Shown here: positions 8,037 to 16,432 of the stretch, piece by piece | Position numbering within the stretch: position 1 is the first letter of the stretch | Layout of the letters: every line of letters begins with the position of its first letter | Assembly (NCBI GenBank): GCA_963780805.1 | Contig: CAWADP010000010.1 | Coordinates: 1-64,000 of the forward strand | Direction: 5' to 3' | DNA length: 64,000 bases | Source: JASHVB01 sp963780805 | Lineage (GTDB): Bacteria; Pseudomonadota; Alphaproteobacteria; Acetobacterales; Acetobacteraceae | Made by a program: the position numbers and the translations under genes | Notes under the pieces: model-generated | Database searches by the model: none | What the model was told of the DNA's origin: nothing | Seen by the model: the letters and a program-made list of their open reading frames with translations, nothing else

Positions 8037-9325
8037 CGCTTGCGCGAACGTCCCAGCACACGGCCGCCGGCGAAATCCGCCCGCGCGCCGAGCGCTTCCT
8101 CGACCCGCAGTGCTTCGTTCCACTTCGCCATCCGCTCGCTGCGGGCGAAGCTGCCGACTTTCAACTGTCCGACGCCCCACCCCACCGCGAGATGTACGAT
8201 CGTGGTGTCCTCGGTTTCACCCGATCGCGCCGAAACGATGCCGGCGAAGCCGCATTCCTGCGCCGCCTTCCAGGCGTCCCAGGTCTCGGTCAGCGTGCCG
8301 CGCTGATTCGGTTTCAGCAGCACCGCATTGGCCGCGCCGCGCAACGCCGCTTCGCGCACCAGCGACGCCTGGCTGACAAGGAAATCGTCGCCCACGACCT
8401 GCACGCGGTTGCCGACCTCGCGGGTGAAGGCGGCAAAGCCCAGGTCGTCGTCCTCGGCCAGCGGGTCCTCGATCGACAGAATCGGATAACGGCGAACCCA
8501 GCCCGCGAGCAATTTCACCAGTCCTTCACTGTCGAATTCCTTGTCCTCCAGGGCCACTTTGTATTTCCCGCCGCGGCCGAATTCGGATGCGGCGATGTCG
8601 AGCGCGATACCCACCTGGCTGCCGGGTGCAAAGCCGGCATGTTCGATGGCGCGCACCAGCGTTTCCAGAGCCTGCTCATTGGTGCCGAAGGCCGGCCACC
8701 AGCCGCCTTCGTCGGCGACGCCGGCCAGCGTGCCAGCTTCCGCCATCAGCGCGCCGGCCGCACGATAGACTTCCGCGGTCCAGTCCAGCGCCTGGGCGAA
8801 ATTCGCTGCCGCGGGACAGGTGACCATGAAGTCCTGGATATCCACCCGCCGCCCGGCATGCGCGCCGCCGCCAAAAATCTGAATCTGCGGCAATGGCAGT
8901 GTATGCGCATCCGGTCCGCCTAGGTAACGATACAACGGTTCGCCGGACGCCGCCGCCGCGGCATGCGCCGCCGCCATGGAGACCGACAGCACGGCATTGG
9001 CACCCAGCCGCGACTTGCTCGGCGTGCCGTCCAGGTCGATCAGCCGCTTGTCGAGCCCCGTCTGGTCGCGCGCGTCCATGCCGATGATCGCGCGGGCGAT
9101 CTCGGTGTTCACATGCTCCACCGCGCGGCGGACGTCATAGCCGCCAAACGCCTCGCCGCCGTCGCGCAAGTCCAGCGCCTCGCCTGTGCCGGTGGAGGCG
9201 CCCGCGGGCGCGATGGCGCGGCCGACGCCGCCGCCTTCCAGCAGAATGTCGGCCTCCACGGTCGGCCGGCCGCGGCTATCCCACACGCGGCGGCCATGCA
9301 CATAGGCGATCGCACTGTCTGTCAT
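8033..9325 (-). CDS. Enolase-superfamily protein (divergent enolase) with altered catalytic residues
   Basis: 430 residues with the full enolase layout. Seen: the ASTG loop near residue 40; GGGAHA with the conserved His; VADEGG (Glu); the three metal ligands in ALDIAASEF, SIEDPLAEDD and VGDDFLV; LLKPNQ (catalytic Lys); and GQLKVGS (second Lys). Two usual positions differ: the Glu of QEF is Asp (QDFMV), and the His of SHRSGE is Ala (SARSGE). It is therefore probably not the housekeeping glycolytic enolase and may act on another phosphorylated hydroxy-acid. The start at 9325 overlaps the kinase stop as ATGA, which indicates translational coupling. The next gene (dehydrogenase remnant) is coupled in the same way. 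Confidence 0.88.
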   Translation of the reverse strand: MTDSAIAYVHGRRVWDSRGRPTVEADILLEGGGVGRAIAPAGASTGTGEALDLRDGGEAFGGYDVRRAVEHVNTEIARAIIGMDARDQTGLDKRLIDLDGTPSKSRLGANAVLSVSMAAAHAAAAASGEPLYRYLGGPDAHTLPLPQIQIFGGGAHAGRRVDIQDFMVTCPAAANFAQALDWTAEVYRAAGALMAEAGTLAGVADEGGWWPAFGTNEQALETLVRAIEHAGFAPGSQVGIALDIAASEFGRGGKYKVALEDKEFDSEGLVKLLAGWVRRYPILSIEDPLAEDDDLGFAAFTREVGNRVQVVGDDFLVSQASLVREAALRGAANAVLLKPNQRGTLTETWDAWKAAQECGFAGIVSARSGETEDTTIVHLAVGWGVGQLKVGSFARSERMAKWNEALRVEEALGARADFAGGRVLGRSRKR

Positions 9326-10329
9326 GCGGTTAATTCCCTGCTCCAGGCCTGGCGGATGTCCGCCAGGCGATGCGGCGGTTCTCGCAACAGCGCGCCGGCG
9401 GTGCGGCGCACCCGGTCCTTGTCCGCCTCGCGCGTGATGTACTCGACCGGTGATTTGCCATCCACCCGGGCGAGGAACAGTCCGGGCAGCAGGCGGGCGG
9501 TGCGGGCTTCCAGGTCGGGCGGCGGTTCCCAAGTTATGCCGGCGATATAGCGTGCCGCCAGCGTATCGAAGCAGGCAAGGAAGCCGGACGTGGCGGAAGG
9601 CGTCCACAGACATTTCAGTAACAGGTGATTGAGGCAGAACGCGAGATCGAACGCGGGATCGCCCCACCAGGCGCACTCGGCATCCAGGAACACGGGGCCG
9701 CGCGGTCCGGCGAGAATGTTCTTCGGGCTGACATCGCCGTGCACCAGCGCACGCTTGGTGTCCTGCGTCTGCGCGACCAGCGCTTCCAGCGCGGGTGCGA
9801 GCTCAGGGTGCGCGCGGCCTGTTGCGAGCAGGTATGGCTCCAGGCGGATGTCGAAGAAGATGCGGTCGGTTGGGAAGTCTGCGGCGGTGGCCGGGTCGGC
9901 GGCCGATACAGCATGAATGTGGACCAGCGTTGCCGCGACCTGGGCTGCGAAGGCGGGGGCCGCGTGGCCATCGCGAAGCTGTGTCTTCCACAGCGGATGG
10001 TCGTCCGGTGGGAGGTACTGCATGGCCAGTGTACCGCTGGGTTCGTCCTGGCCCAGCAGTGCCGGAGCACTGCCGGAGACGGCTGCGTTGGCGCGGCCCA
10101 TCCAGGCGGCTTCGTAGCGGTTGCGTTCGACGGGCGCCTGCCAATTGGCGGCGACGCGCAGCTTCGCGAGTGCTCGCTTCACACAGATCGGGCGATCGTG
10201 GAGATCGATGCGCCAGATGTCGGACGAGACGCCGCCGGTCAGGCGCTCGCCCGGCGGCTCCGCGCAGTCCAGCAGGTGCATGCGGCGCAAAGCTTCGAGA
10301 ATCTGGGTCGGGGGGGATTCACTTGGCAT
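9322..10329 (-). CDS. Phosphotransferase of the APH/choline-kinase family
   Basis: Small-molecule kinase of the aminoglycoside phosphotransferase fold, about 335 residues. The catalytic loop LVHGDVSPKNIL and the metal-binding FLDAECAWWGDPAFDLA are intact, and a conserved Lys occurs in the N-terminal lobe (ICVKRAL). The substrate is not evident. It is unlikely to be a resistance enzyme, because it is the first gene of a coupled operon with an enolase-like protein and a 2-hydroxyacid dehydrogenase, which suggests the phosphorylated product is passed on. Another in-frame ATG lies at 10341; neither start has a strong ribosome-binding site. Confidence 0.85.
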   Translation of the reverse strand: MPSESPPTQILEALRRMHLLDCAEPPGERLTGGVSSDIWRIDLHDRPICVKRALAKLRVAANWQAPVERNRYEAAWMGRANAAVSGSAPALLGQDEPSGTLAMQYLPPDDHPLWKTQLRDGHAAPAFAAQVAATLVHIHAVSAADPATAADFPTDRIFFDIRLEPYLLATGRAHPELAPALEALVAQTQDTKRALVHGDVSPKNILAGPRGPVFLDAECAWWGDPAFDLAFCLNHLLLKCLWTPSATSGFLACFDTLAARYIAGITWEPPPDLEARTARLLPGLFLARVDGKSPVEYITREADKDRVRRTAGALLREPPHRLADIRQAWSRELTA

Positions 10330-10489
10330 GGTCGGGGACATTCGTGCGGAGCGCGAAGGGAAACAAGCCTGTCTCAAGGATAAGAACATGCGGTCGATGA
10401 GGAGGGCATGCGGGTGATGAAGAGGGGACACAGGCGGATGACTGTTCTGTTGGCCTGCTATCGCCGGTGGTGCCACTGAATGTCTGACT

Positions 10490-10680
10490 GGTGCGGCGGG
10501 CCGTTGGCAAATTTATGCACCGAGGAGGCGGAGGCGCAGAGGGCGGGCGCAGAGAAGAAGAAGCAAATGTCCGTGCGAATAACGGCAACCGAGCAACCGA
10601 GCTCCCCAGGCATCTGTAAAAGATCCTTCTTCTGCGCCTCCGCTTCCTCCGCAATAAATTTGCCAGCCGCCTGCCCCACC
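10490..10680. repeat. Dispersed palindromic repeat, copy A
   Basis: Two arms of about 50 bases, at about 10490-10540 and 10631-10680, are inverted copies of each other at roughly 80% identity. Each contains the core GGCAAATTTAT followed by purine-rich GAGGAGGCGGAGGCGCAGAG-like sequence. The spacer is about 90 bases and includes AAGAAGAAG. A second copy lies at 24987-25170. The rest of the 540-base gap 10330-10869 holds no supported gene. Confidence 0.8.
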
Positions 10681-10869
10681 GGGCCCCGCCTGACCAATGG
10701 CGAATCAGTCGTCGTTGAAACCGTACGCCACATCGAATGGTCGTCGCGCCCGCTCAAGGCACGCCTCCCCTCCCCCTCGCCTCATCACGCCACCATGCCC
10801 TATATGGCCGCAACGACAACGCGGCTCCGAGTTTGTTACCTCGAAACGTGCGCTCCGGGGGAGATCGAT

Positions 10870-11919
10870 ATGTCCATACGAAGCACCTTGCACCTGTTGG
10901 CGATCGTGGCGCTGGCCTTGCTGTCGCGCCATGTTCTTGCCGCTGACTATCCACCGCCGCAGCAAGGCGACTGGATCGCGCACGACTTCCGCTCCCACAC
11001 CGGCGAGGTCATGCACGATCTGCGGCTGCACTACACGACCGTTGGCGCCCGCACTGGCCAGCCGGTGCTGATCATCCATGGGACCGCCGGTTCCGGCACC
11101 GGTATGCTCATCCCCGCCTTCGCGGGCGAATTGTTCGGGCCGGGACAGCCGCTCGATGCGCGCAAGTATTTTGTCATCCTACCGGACACGCTCGGCGCCG
11201 GGAGATCCGCCAAGCCGTCCGACGGGTTGCGCGCGAAGTTCCCGCACTACGATTACGACGACATGGTGCTGGCGGAATATCGGCTGTTGACCGAGGGATT
11301 GGGAATCCACCATCTGCGGCTGGTGCTCGGTAATTCCATGGGCGGAATGCATGCGTGGCTGTGGGGTGTCACGTATCCCGGGTTCGCCGACAAGCTGGTA
11401 CCGATGGCGTCGCAACCGACGGCGATGGCGGCGCGCAACTGGATGCTGCGGCGCCTGATGATCGATACGGTGCGGCAGGATCCGGCCTACGACAATGGCA
11501 ACTACACGGAGCAACCGCGCTCGCTGCGCTATGCCGCGGTGTTCTATGCCACGGCGACGAATGGCGGGACGCTGGCGTATCAGGCGCTGGCGCCGACCAC
11601 GGCGAAAGCGGACGCGATGGTCGCTGCGCACCTGGCGGCGCCGTTCACCGCGGATGCCAACGATTGGCTGTACCAGTGGGATGCGTCACGCGATTACGAT
11701 CCGTCGGCGAAGCTCGACCGGATCGCGGCCGATGTGCTGGCGATCAATTCTGGCGACGACGAGCGCAATCCGGCGGACACCGGCGTGACGCAGCGCGCCA
11801 TGCAGCATGTGAGGCACGGACGGCTGTACGTGATTCCGCCCAGCGCGGAGACTCGCGGGCACGGCACGCCGATGATGGCGAAGTTCTGGAAGGCGCAACT
11901 TGCGGCTTTTATGCAGTGA
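10870..11919 (+). CDS. Exported alpha/beta hydrolase (homoserine O-acetyltransferase-like fold)
   Basis: 349 residues starting at ATG 10870 behind a GGGGGAG site. A hydrophobic signal peptide covers about residues 1-25 and ends at VLAAD. The catalytic triad is visible: Ser in LGNSMGGMHA, Asp in INSGDDERNP and His in TRGHGTP. The fold and the oxyanion region (HGTAGSGTG) resemble homoserine acetyltransferase-like hydrolases, but the signal peptide argues for an extracytoplasmic esterase or hydrolase rather than methionine synthesis. It stands alone on this strand. Confidence 0.87.
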   Translation: MSIRSTLHLLAIVALALLSRHVLAADYPPPQQGDWIAHDFRSHTGEVMHDLRLHYTTVGARTGQPVLIIHGTAGSGTGMLIPAFAGELFGPGQPLDARKYFVILPDTLGAGRSAKPSDGLRAKFPHYDYDDMVLAEYRLLTEGLGIHHLRLVLGNSMGGMHAWLWGVTYPGFADKLVPMASQPTAMAARNWMLRRLMIDTVRQDPAYDNGNYTEQPRSLRYAAVFYATATNGGTLAYQALAPTTAKADAMVAAHLAAPFTADANDWLYQWDASRDYDPSAKLDRIAADVLAINSGDDERNPADTGVTQRAMQHVRHGRLYVIPPSAETRGHGTPMMAKFWKAQLAAFMQ

Positions 11920-11931
11920 CAGGCAAGAAGT

Positions 11932-12021
11932 ATCCCCCTCCCCTTGAGGGAGGGGTGCGGGCAGCCAAGGCCTATGTTTGTACGCACCCCTCCCTGGCCC
12001 CCTCCCTCAAGGGGAGGGGAT
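11932..12021. terminator. Large bipartite palindrome between convergent genes
   Basis: Two nested inverted repeats: 11947-11959 pairs with 11983-11995, and the outer CCCCTCCCCTTGAGGG (11932-11950) pairs with 12003-12021. It sits between the hydrolase gene and the DUF6166 gene, which converge, so a bidirectional terminator role is likely. Similar CCCTCCCTCAAGGGG text recurs at 21803-21862. Confidence 0.6.
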
Positions 12022-12029
12022 GCTCCTAA

Positions 12030-12326
12030 CTAATTCTGCAGATTCTTCAACGCCGCGTCGATCTCCTCGCTGGTCAGCCGCCAGGCGTTGTCCAGCTCGG
12101 CGACCACGTTGCGCATGAATGTCTCGGTCAGCGTCAGCGCGCGCTGCGGGTCGCCGAGGTGGTCGCACAGCAACGCCAGCGCGAGCTGACGGGGACCATC
12201 GCCTTCATAGGTCCATTCGAATCCCATTCGACTGAACCGCTTGATATCGAAACAAGGGTTCAACGGCGCGCCATCCACCGTCACCACCGCGCCATCCAGG
12301 CCGCGGCCGCCTTCATAGATCTTCAT
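12030..12326 (-). CDS. DUF6166 family protein
   Basis: 98 residues with the pattern I associate with DUF6166: MKIYEGGRG, VTVDGAPLNP, FSRMGFEWTYEGDGPRQLALALL and CDHLGDPQRAL. Function unknown. The start ATG at 12326 overlaps the stop of the upstream alcohol dehydrogenase as ATGA, so the two were translated together. It contains a moderately conserved Cys-Asp-His before the LGD motif. No transmembrane or signal segment is seen. Confidence 0.7.
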   Translation of the reverse strand: MKIYEGGRGLDGAVVTVDGAPLNPCFDIKRFSRMGFEWTYEGDGPRQLALALLCDHLGDPQRALTLTETFMRNVVAELDNAWRLTSEEIDAALKNLQN

Positions 12327-13311
12327 GGTAGCAGAACCACGCTGCGCACGGTCTCGCCGAGTTTCAATGCGGCGAAGCCGTCGTTGATCGCCTCCAGTGG
12401 AATGCGTGCCGATATCATCGCGTCCAGCTTTAGCCGGCCCTCGAGGTAGGCGCGTGCGAGCAGGGGGAAATCGTGCTGCGGGCGGGCTCCGCCATAAGAA
12501 CTGCGGGTAATGTGCTTCTCCTGCATCAGGCTTCCCCAGCGGAACGCCACCTCCTGCTGCACGCCGACCTTGCCGAGCCACACCACCTGCCCGCCGGGAC
12601 GCACCGCTTCGACCGAAAGGCGGAAAACTGCGGGGACGCCGGCCGCCTCGATCACCACGTCGGCGCCGCGGCCCTGAGTCAGCACGCGCGCGACGTCCAC
12701 TGCTTCGCCGGGTTCCACCGCGTGCGTGGCGCCGAGTTCTTGTGCGAGCCGGCACCGCGCCGGATTCGGATCCACCGCGACGATCGTGCGCCGGTCATCA
12801 CGCCGCAACCGAGCAATGCCGCGCGGTCGAACGGCATTGCGTCCGGCACGCGCACCGCGCTGACCGCGGGCACGATGCAGTATTCCGCGAAGCCGCCGAG
12901 ATACATCAACTGATACACCGGCACGGCGTCGCAGGCCAGCCGCGGCCGCCCGTCGAAATGGAATGCCGCCGAGGCATTCGTCAGATACTGCGAGCACAGG
13001 ATGGGCTGCGCATGCTCGCAATAGAAGCAGCTGCCGCAATGCGGATTCCACGACAGCACGACCCGGTCGCCTGGCTTCAGTCCAGTGACGCCGGGGCCCG
13101 TTTCGGAAACTTCGCCGGCGGCCTCATGCCCCAGCACGGCGGGCAGCGCGACGGCGAGCGTGCCCTCGATTGCTTCGAGGTCTGTGTGGCACAGACTGGC
13201 GGCGCGCACGCGCACCACCACGTCGCCCGGCGCAACCGGCCCGACCTCCGCCGTTTCGACCGTCATCGGCGCACCGATCTGGCGCAACACCGCTGCTTTG
13301 GCTTTTGGCAT
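12323..13311 (-). pseudogene. Zinc-dependent alcohol dehydrogenase (MDR family), internally deleted
   Basis: N-terminal catalytic domain is recognisable: CHTDLEAIEG with the zinc Cys, GHEAAGEV, PGDRVVLSW and the four-cysteine structural zinc site (HCGSCFYCEHAQPILC). The frame then breaks near 12795-12800, directly after LLGCGVMTG, and resumes in another frame at RTIVAVDPNPARC. About 35-40 residues that normally hold the GxGxxG nucleotide-binding turn are missing. The C-terminal half is intact to 12323. The product cannot bind NAD(P), so this is a pseudogene by deletion. Confidence 0.86.
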
Positions 13312-13465
13312 GCTGGGCGCCCTCCCGGGGATCTTATTCAGACCGACACGAACGCGCGAGGCCACTTGACTGCCGCCATTCGGCCACGCCGCTGCCTGGA
13401 CTGTTTACCAAAACCTCACGGATGGAAAAGCGTTAAGCGCCAACGAAGCAGTAAGGAGAGCGACG

Positions 13466-13765
13466 ATGCGTATCGGATATGCGGCAGCTCTGGCGGCATT
13501 CCTTGCGGCCACGCCGGCGATGGCACAGTTGACCATCACCAACAGCAACGACGAGTTTGCTCGGCACGAATATAATGCCAACCAGGATCACGCCGCTGGC
13601 CGGCAGAATATGGAGGCGGCCCACCAGGAGGCGGCGATGGGCAACTATGGTGCGGCGGCGCGCGACCAGCAGGCAGCGCATGAGGATTGGCACGCGGCGC
13701 ACCATCAGCGGTACGACGCCAACCGTGACGCGAACAGCGGCGTGACTCTGCATATCGGCCAGTGA
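13466..13765 (+). CDS. Small exported His/Gln/Ala-rich protein of unknown family
   Basis: 99 residues after a good AAGGAGAG site. Residues 1-21 form a signal peptide ending TPAMAQ. The mature part is hydrophilic, rich in His, Asn, Gln and Ala, with repeated AARDQQAAHEDWHAAHHQ-like text and no cysteine. It may be a small periplasmic, perhaps metal-binding, protein, but this is a guess from composition. A GC-rich hairpin follows the stop. Confidence 0.65.
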   Translation: MRIGYAAALAAFLAATPAMAQLTITNSNDEFARHEYNANQDHAAGRQNMEAAHQEAAMGNYGAAARDQQAAHEDWHAAHHQRYDANRDANSGVTLHIGQ

Positions 13766-13782
13766 TCACCGGATGAAGCGGA

Positions 13783-13806
13783 CCCCGGGGCGCGGGCTGC
13801 CCCGGG
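13783..13806 (+). terminator. Rho-independent-like hairpin without a strong T tract
   Basis: CCCCGGGGC at 13783-13791 pairs with GCCCCGGG at 13799-13806 around a 7-base loop, 18 bases after the stop of the small exported protein. Confidence 0.55.
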
Positions 13807-14000
13807 ATCATGCACCCGTCAACACAAGACCGCACGCGTCAATATAGGACCCAGGATTTGCTATCGCTGACGACTGGGTGCAGCGCCCGCTGTCACTGCG
13901 AGGGCTGTCGTGGTTCTCGGGTCAAGCCGATGGCCGCTATACTCCCAATGGCAGCGGTGGGCGGTGCCTGCCGCGGTGATACTCCCGCCCGCGCGATAAT

Positions 14001-14810
14001 CTACCCGCCCGATCCCCATACCACCGCATTGCGCACGAGCCTCACGAAGTCGTCGCTGTCCCATGCGCCGTGGAAGGTGGCCGGTGTCGTGTCCGTGGGA
14101 TCCGTCGAGCGATCCGCGCGGACGGCCGGGCTATGGCAATGCCCCAGCGCAAAATACGTCACGCCGCCCTTGCCGACACTCTTGGTATAGCCGAGCACGC
14201 GCGTCCGACCGTCGGCTTGCAGCGAGGTATCCGTGCCATAAAGCCGCTTGGTCACCGGCCATTCGCCGCTCGAACCATAATCGGCGGTCAACAGGATGTG
14301 CGTAGCGGCGGCGTCCTGAAGCTCAATGAAATAAGGCTCGTCCCAGACTTCGAAATGCCGTGAGACCTCGTAGGTGATCGGATGCACCGCGTCGCGCACG
14401 TCCACGCGAATGTCGCAGATCGGCGGGTGCGTCAGGAAATATGATCCGAGCAAGGCGTGATGCTCGGTCTTGACGGTGCGGCGATTGCGCGCGCCTTCAA
14501 CACGTTCCGCCCGCCCGCCGCTGGTGCCGTGCAGGCCCAGCCAATGACCGCCCGCTTCGAGCCAGCCGCGCATGGCACGTGTCTGCACCGCGTCGGGATG
14601 CGGGCCCGCGACATAGGTGATCAGCAGCTTGCTGACTGGCAGCCATTTCTCGATATCGGCAAAGTCGTTGGCCACTGACGCGGGGATTTCTTCCTCCCCC
14701 AGCAATCCCAGCAAGCGCAAGCGGGCATAATCGTGGTCATGTCCCGCCGGCGCTCCGGGCGGAAAACCGCCCGCGATCACATGCGCCCGGCAAATCTTTT
14801 GTTCCGTCAT
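14001..14810 (-). CDS. ThuA-like domain protein
   Basis: 269 residues starting at 14810 after AGGGAGAAG. It has the class I glutamine-amidotransferase-like fold of ThuA proteins: an N-terminal VIAGGFPPG segment, ITYVAGPHPDAVQ, and a glycine-rich GGHWLGLHGTSGG loop followed by HHALLGSYFLTHPP. ThuA proteins occur with sugar or trehalose use, often without a catalytic cysteine, and the activity is uncertain. It is divergent from the monooxygenase gene at 14935 with 124 bases between, so the two may share a control region. Confidence 0.8.
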   Translation of the reverse strand: MTEQKICRAHVIAGGFPPGAPAGHDHDYARLRLLGLLGEEEIPASVANDFADIEKWLPVSKLLITYVAGPHPDAVQTRAMRGWLEAGGHWLGLHGTSGGRAERVEGARNRRTVKTEHHALLGSYFLTHPPICDIRVDVRDAVHPITYEVSRHFEVWDEPYFIELQDAAATHILLTADYGSSGEWPVTKRLYGTDTSLQADGRTRVLGYTKSVGKGGVTYFALGHCHSPAVRADRSTDPTDTTPATFHGAWDSDDFVRLVRNAVVWGSGG

Positions 14811-14934
14811 CTGCTTCTCTCCCTGCCATTCGCCGTCGCGGACCATCGCCGGCGCGGCCGCCTGCGCGCCGACATTACCGCCGTCCTGTCGTTGGTGCAT
14901 ACTGCCGCGCATCCAGCAGGGGGAATTCAGCGCC

Positions 14935-16266
14935 ATGGGAGCCGCCGGCCGTCAGATGCATCTCGGGGTCTTCGTCCTGGGCACCGGCAACCACATTGCC
15001 GGCTGGCGCCAGCCGGGCGCCTTCACAACCCACATGGAACTGCCCGCGATGCAGGAAATCGCCTGCATCGCCGAGCGTGGCAAATTCGATCTGTTGTTCA
15101 TTTCCAATTCGATGGTGATGGATCCGACCGACCATCCGTCGTTCATGTGCCGCTTCGAGCCGGCCTCGCTGATCACCATCCTGAGCGCGTGCACCACGCA
15201 TGTTGGGCTGGGCGCCACCGTCTCCACCAGCTTCTCCGAGCCGTTCAACGTTGCACGGCTGTTTGGTTCGATCGACCACATCAGCGGCGGGCGTGCGGCG
15301 TGGAACGTGGTCACCAGTTCCAACCCGAAGGCGGCGCTGAACTTCAACCTGGAAGAGCACCCGGAGCATGAACTCCGCTACGCCCGCGCCAACGAGTTCG
15401 TTGATGTGGTGCGCGGGTTATGGGACTGCTGGGACGACGAGGCTATCGTCGCTGACAAGGCGACCGGCCGGTTCATCGATGCGGCGAAGGTGCGGCCGCT
15501 GGGGCACAAGGGTCGGTTCTTCCGGGTGCGCGGTCCGGTCAACATGGCACGTTGCCCGCAGGGCCATCCGGTCATCATCCAGGCGGGCGGCTCGCCGTCC
15601 GGTCTGGAGCTGGCGGCGCGCACGGCGGACGTGGTGTTCTCGGTGGTGCAGGAGCTGGCACCGGCGCAGGCCGCCTATGCCGACTTGAAAGGACGCATGG
15701 CGAAATACGGCCGTGATCCGGCGACCCTGGCGGTGCTGCCGGGCGTGATGCCGATCATCGGCCGCAGCGATGCCGAGGCTCGGGAAACGCTGGCCAAGCT
15801 GCAAAGCTGGGTCACGACAACGAATGCGGTGACGCTGGTGACCAGCCGCATAGGCTACGACGTGTCTGGCCATCCGCTGGATGGCGCGGTGCCACCGCCG
15901 CCGGTCTCGCAAGGCAGCCGGACGTTCCACAGCGTGCTGTACGAGATGGCGCGGCGGGAGAACATGACACTGCGGGATTTGTACAATTTGACCGCCGCGG
16001 CGCGCGGCCATTGGGTGCTGTGCGGCACGCCTCAGCGCATCGCGGATACGATGGAGGAATGGTTCACCGGCGACGCCGCGGATGGCTACAACATCCTGCC
16101 GGCGTGGTTCCCCGGCGCGTTCGACGAATTCGTCGATCGAGTGGTGCCGGAGTTGCAGCGGCGCGGATTGTTCCGGCAGGGCTATGAGGGCAGTACGCTG
16201 CGGGATCATTTCGGTCTCGCGCGCGTGCCGGCGCCGCAGCGACGGGAGGCGATGGGCGCGGTGTGA
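14935..16266 (+). CDS. LLM-class flavin-dependent monooxygenase (NtaA/SnaA/DszA type)
   Basis: 443 residues, normal for the family. Uses reduced FMN and oxygen to attack compounds such as nitrilotriacetate, sulfonates or other xenobiotics. Family landmarks seen are GFGxW-like LGTGNHIAGWR near the N-terminus, HVGLGATVSTSFSEPFNVARLFGSIDHISGGRAAWNVVTS, and the HKGRFFRVRGP and IIQAGGSPSGLELAARTADVVF blocks. The substrate cannot be told from sequence. A flavin reductase would be needed and is not adjacent. Confidence 0.9.
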   Translation: MGAAGRQMHLGVFVLGTGNHIAGWRQPGAFTTHMELPAMQEIACIAERGKFDLLFISNSMVMDPTDHPSFMCRFEPASLITILSACTTHVGLGATVSTSFSEPFNVARLFGSIDHISGGRAAWNVVTSSNPKAALNFNLEEHPEHELRYARANEFVDVVRGLWDCWDDEAIVADKATGRFIDAAKVRPLGHKGRFFRVRGPVNMARCPQGHPVIIQAGGSPSGLELAARTADVVFSVVQELAPAQAAYADLKGRMAKYGRDPATLAVLPGVMPIIGRSDAEARETLAKLQSWVTTTNAVTLVTSRIGYDVSGHPLDGAVPPPPVSQGSRTFHSVLYEMARRENMTLRDLYNLTAAARGHWVLCGTPQRIADTMEEWFTGDAADGYNILPAWFPGAFDEFVDRVVPELQRRGLFRQGYEGSTLRDHFGLARVPAPQRREAMGAV

Positions 16267-16432
16267 GGGAACGCGTCGCGATCGATGATGCGTAACCGGT
16301 CGTGCGTAACCTCCGGTGTGTCACAACGGGTGTGTCCCCACGAGTTTGTCATTGCGAGGAGCGAAGCGACGGGCCTGACAAGAGTGCGCGTGATGCGAGT
16401 ACGTGTTATGACAGTGCGCGTCATGACAGTAA

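Noticed and set aside
7712..8923. Long plus-strand open frame of about 400 codons
   Set aside because: Mirror of the enolase-like gene and dehydrogenase remnant on the minus strand; no protein features.
9322..10329. Aminoglycoside resistance gene
   Set aside because: The kinase fold is shared with many metabolic kinases, and operon coupling to an enolase-like protein points to metabolism.
16383..16432. CRISPR array
   Set aside because: The 15-bp units are tandem without spacers and degenerate; no cas genes nearby.
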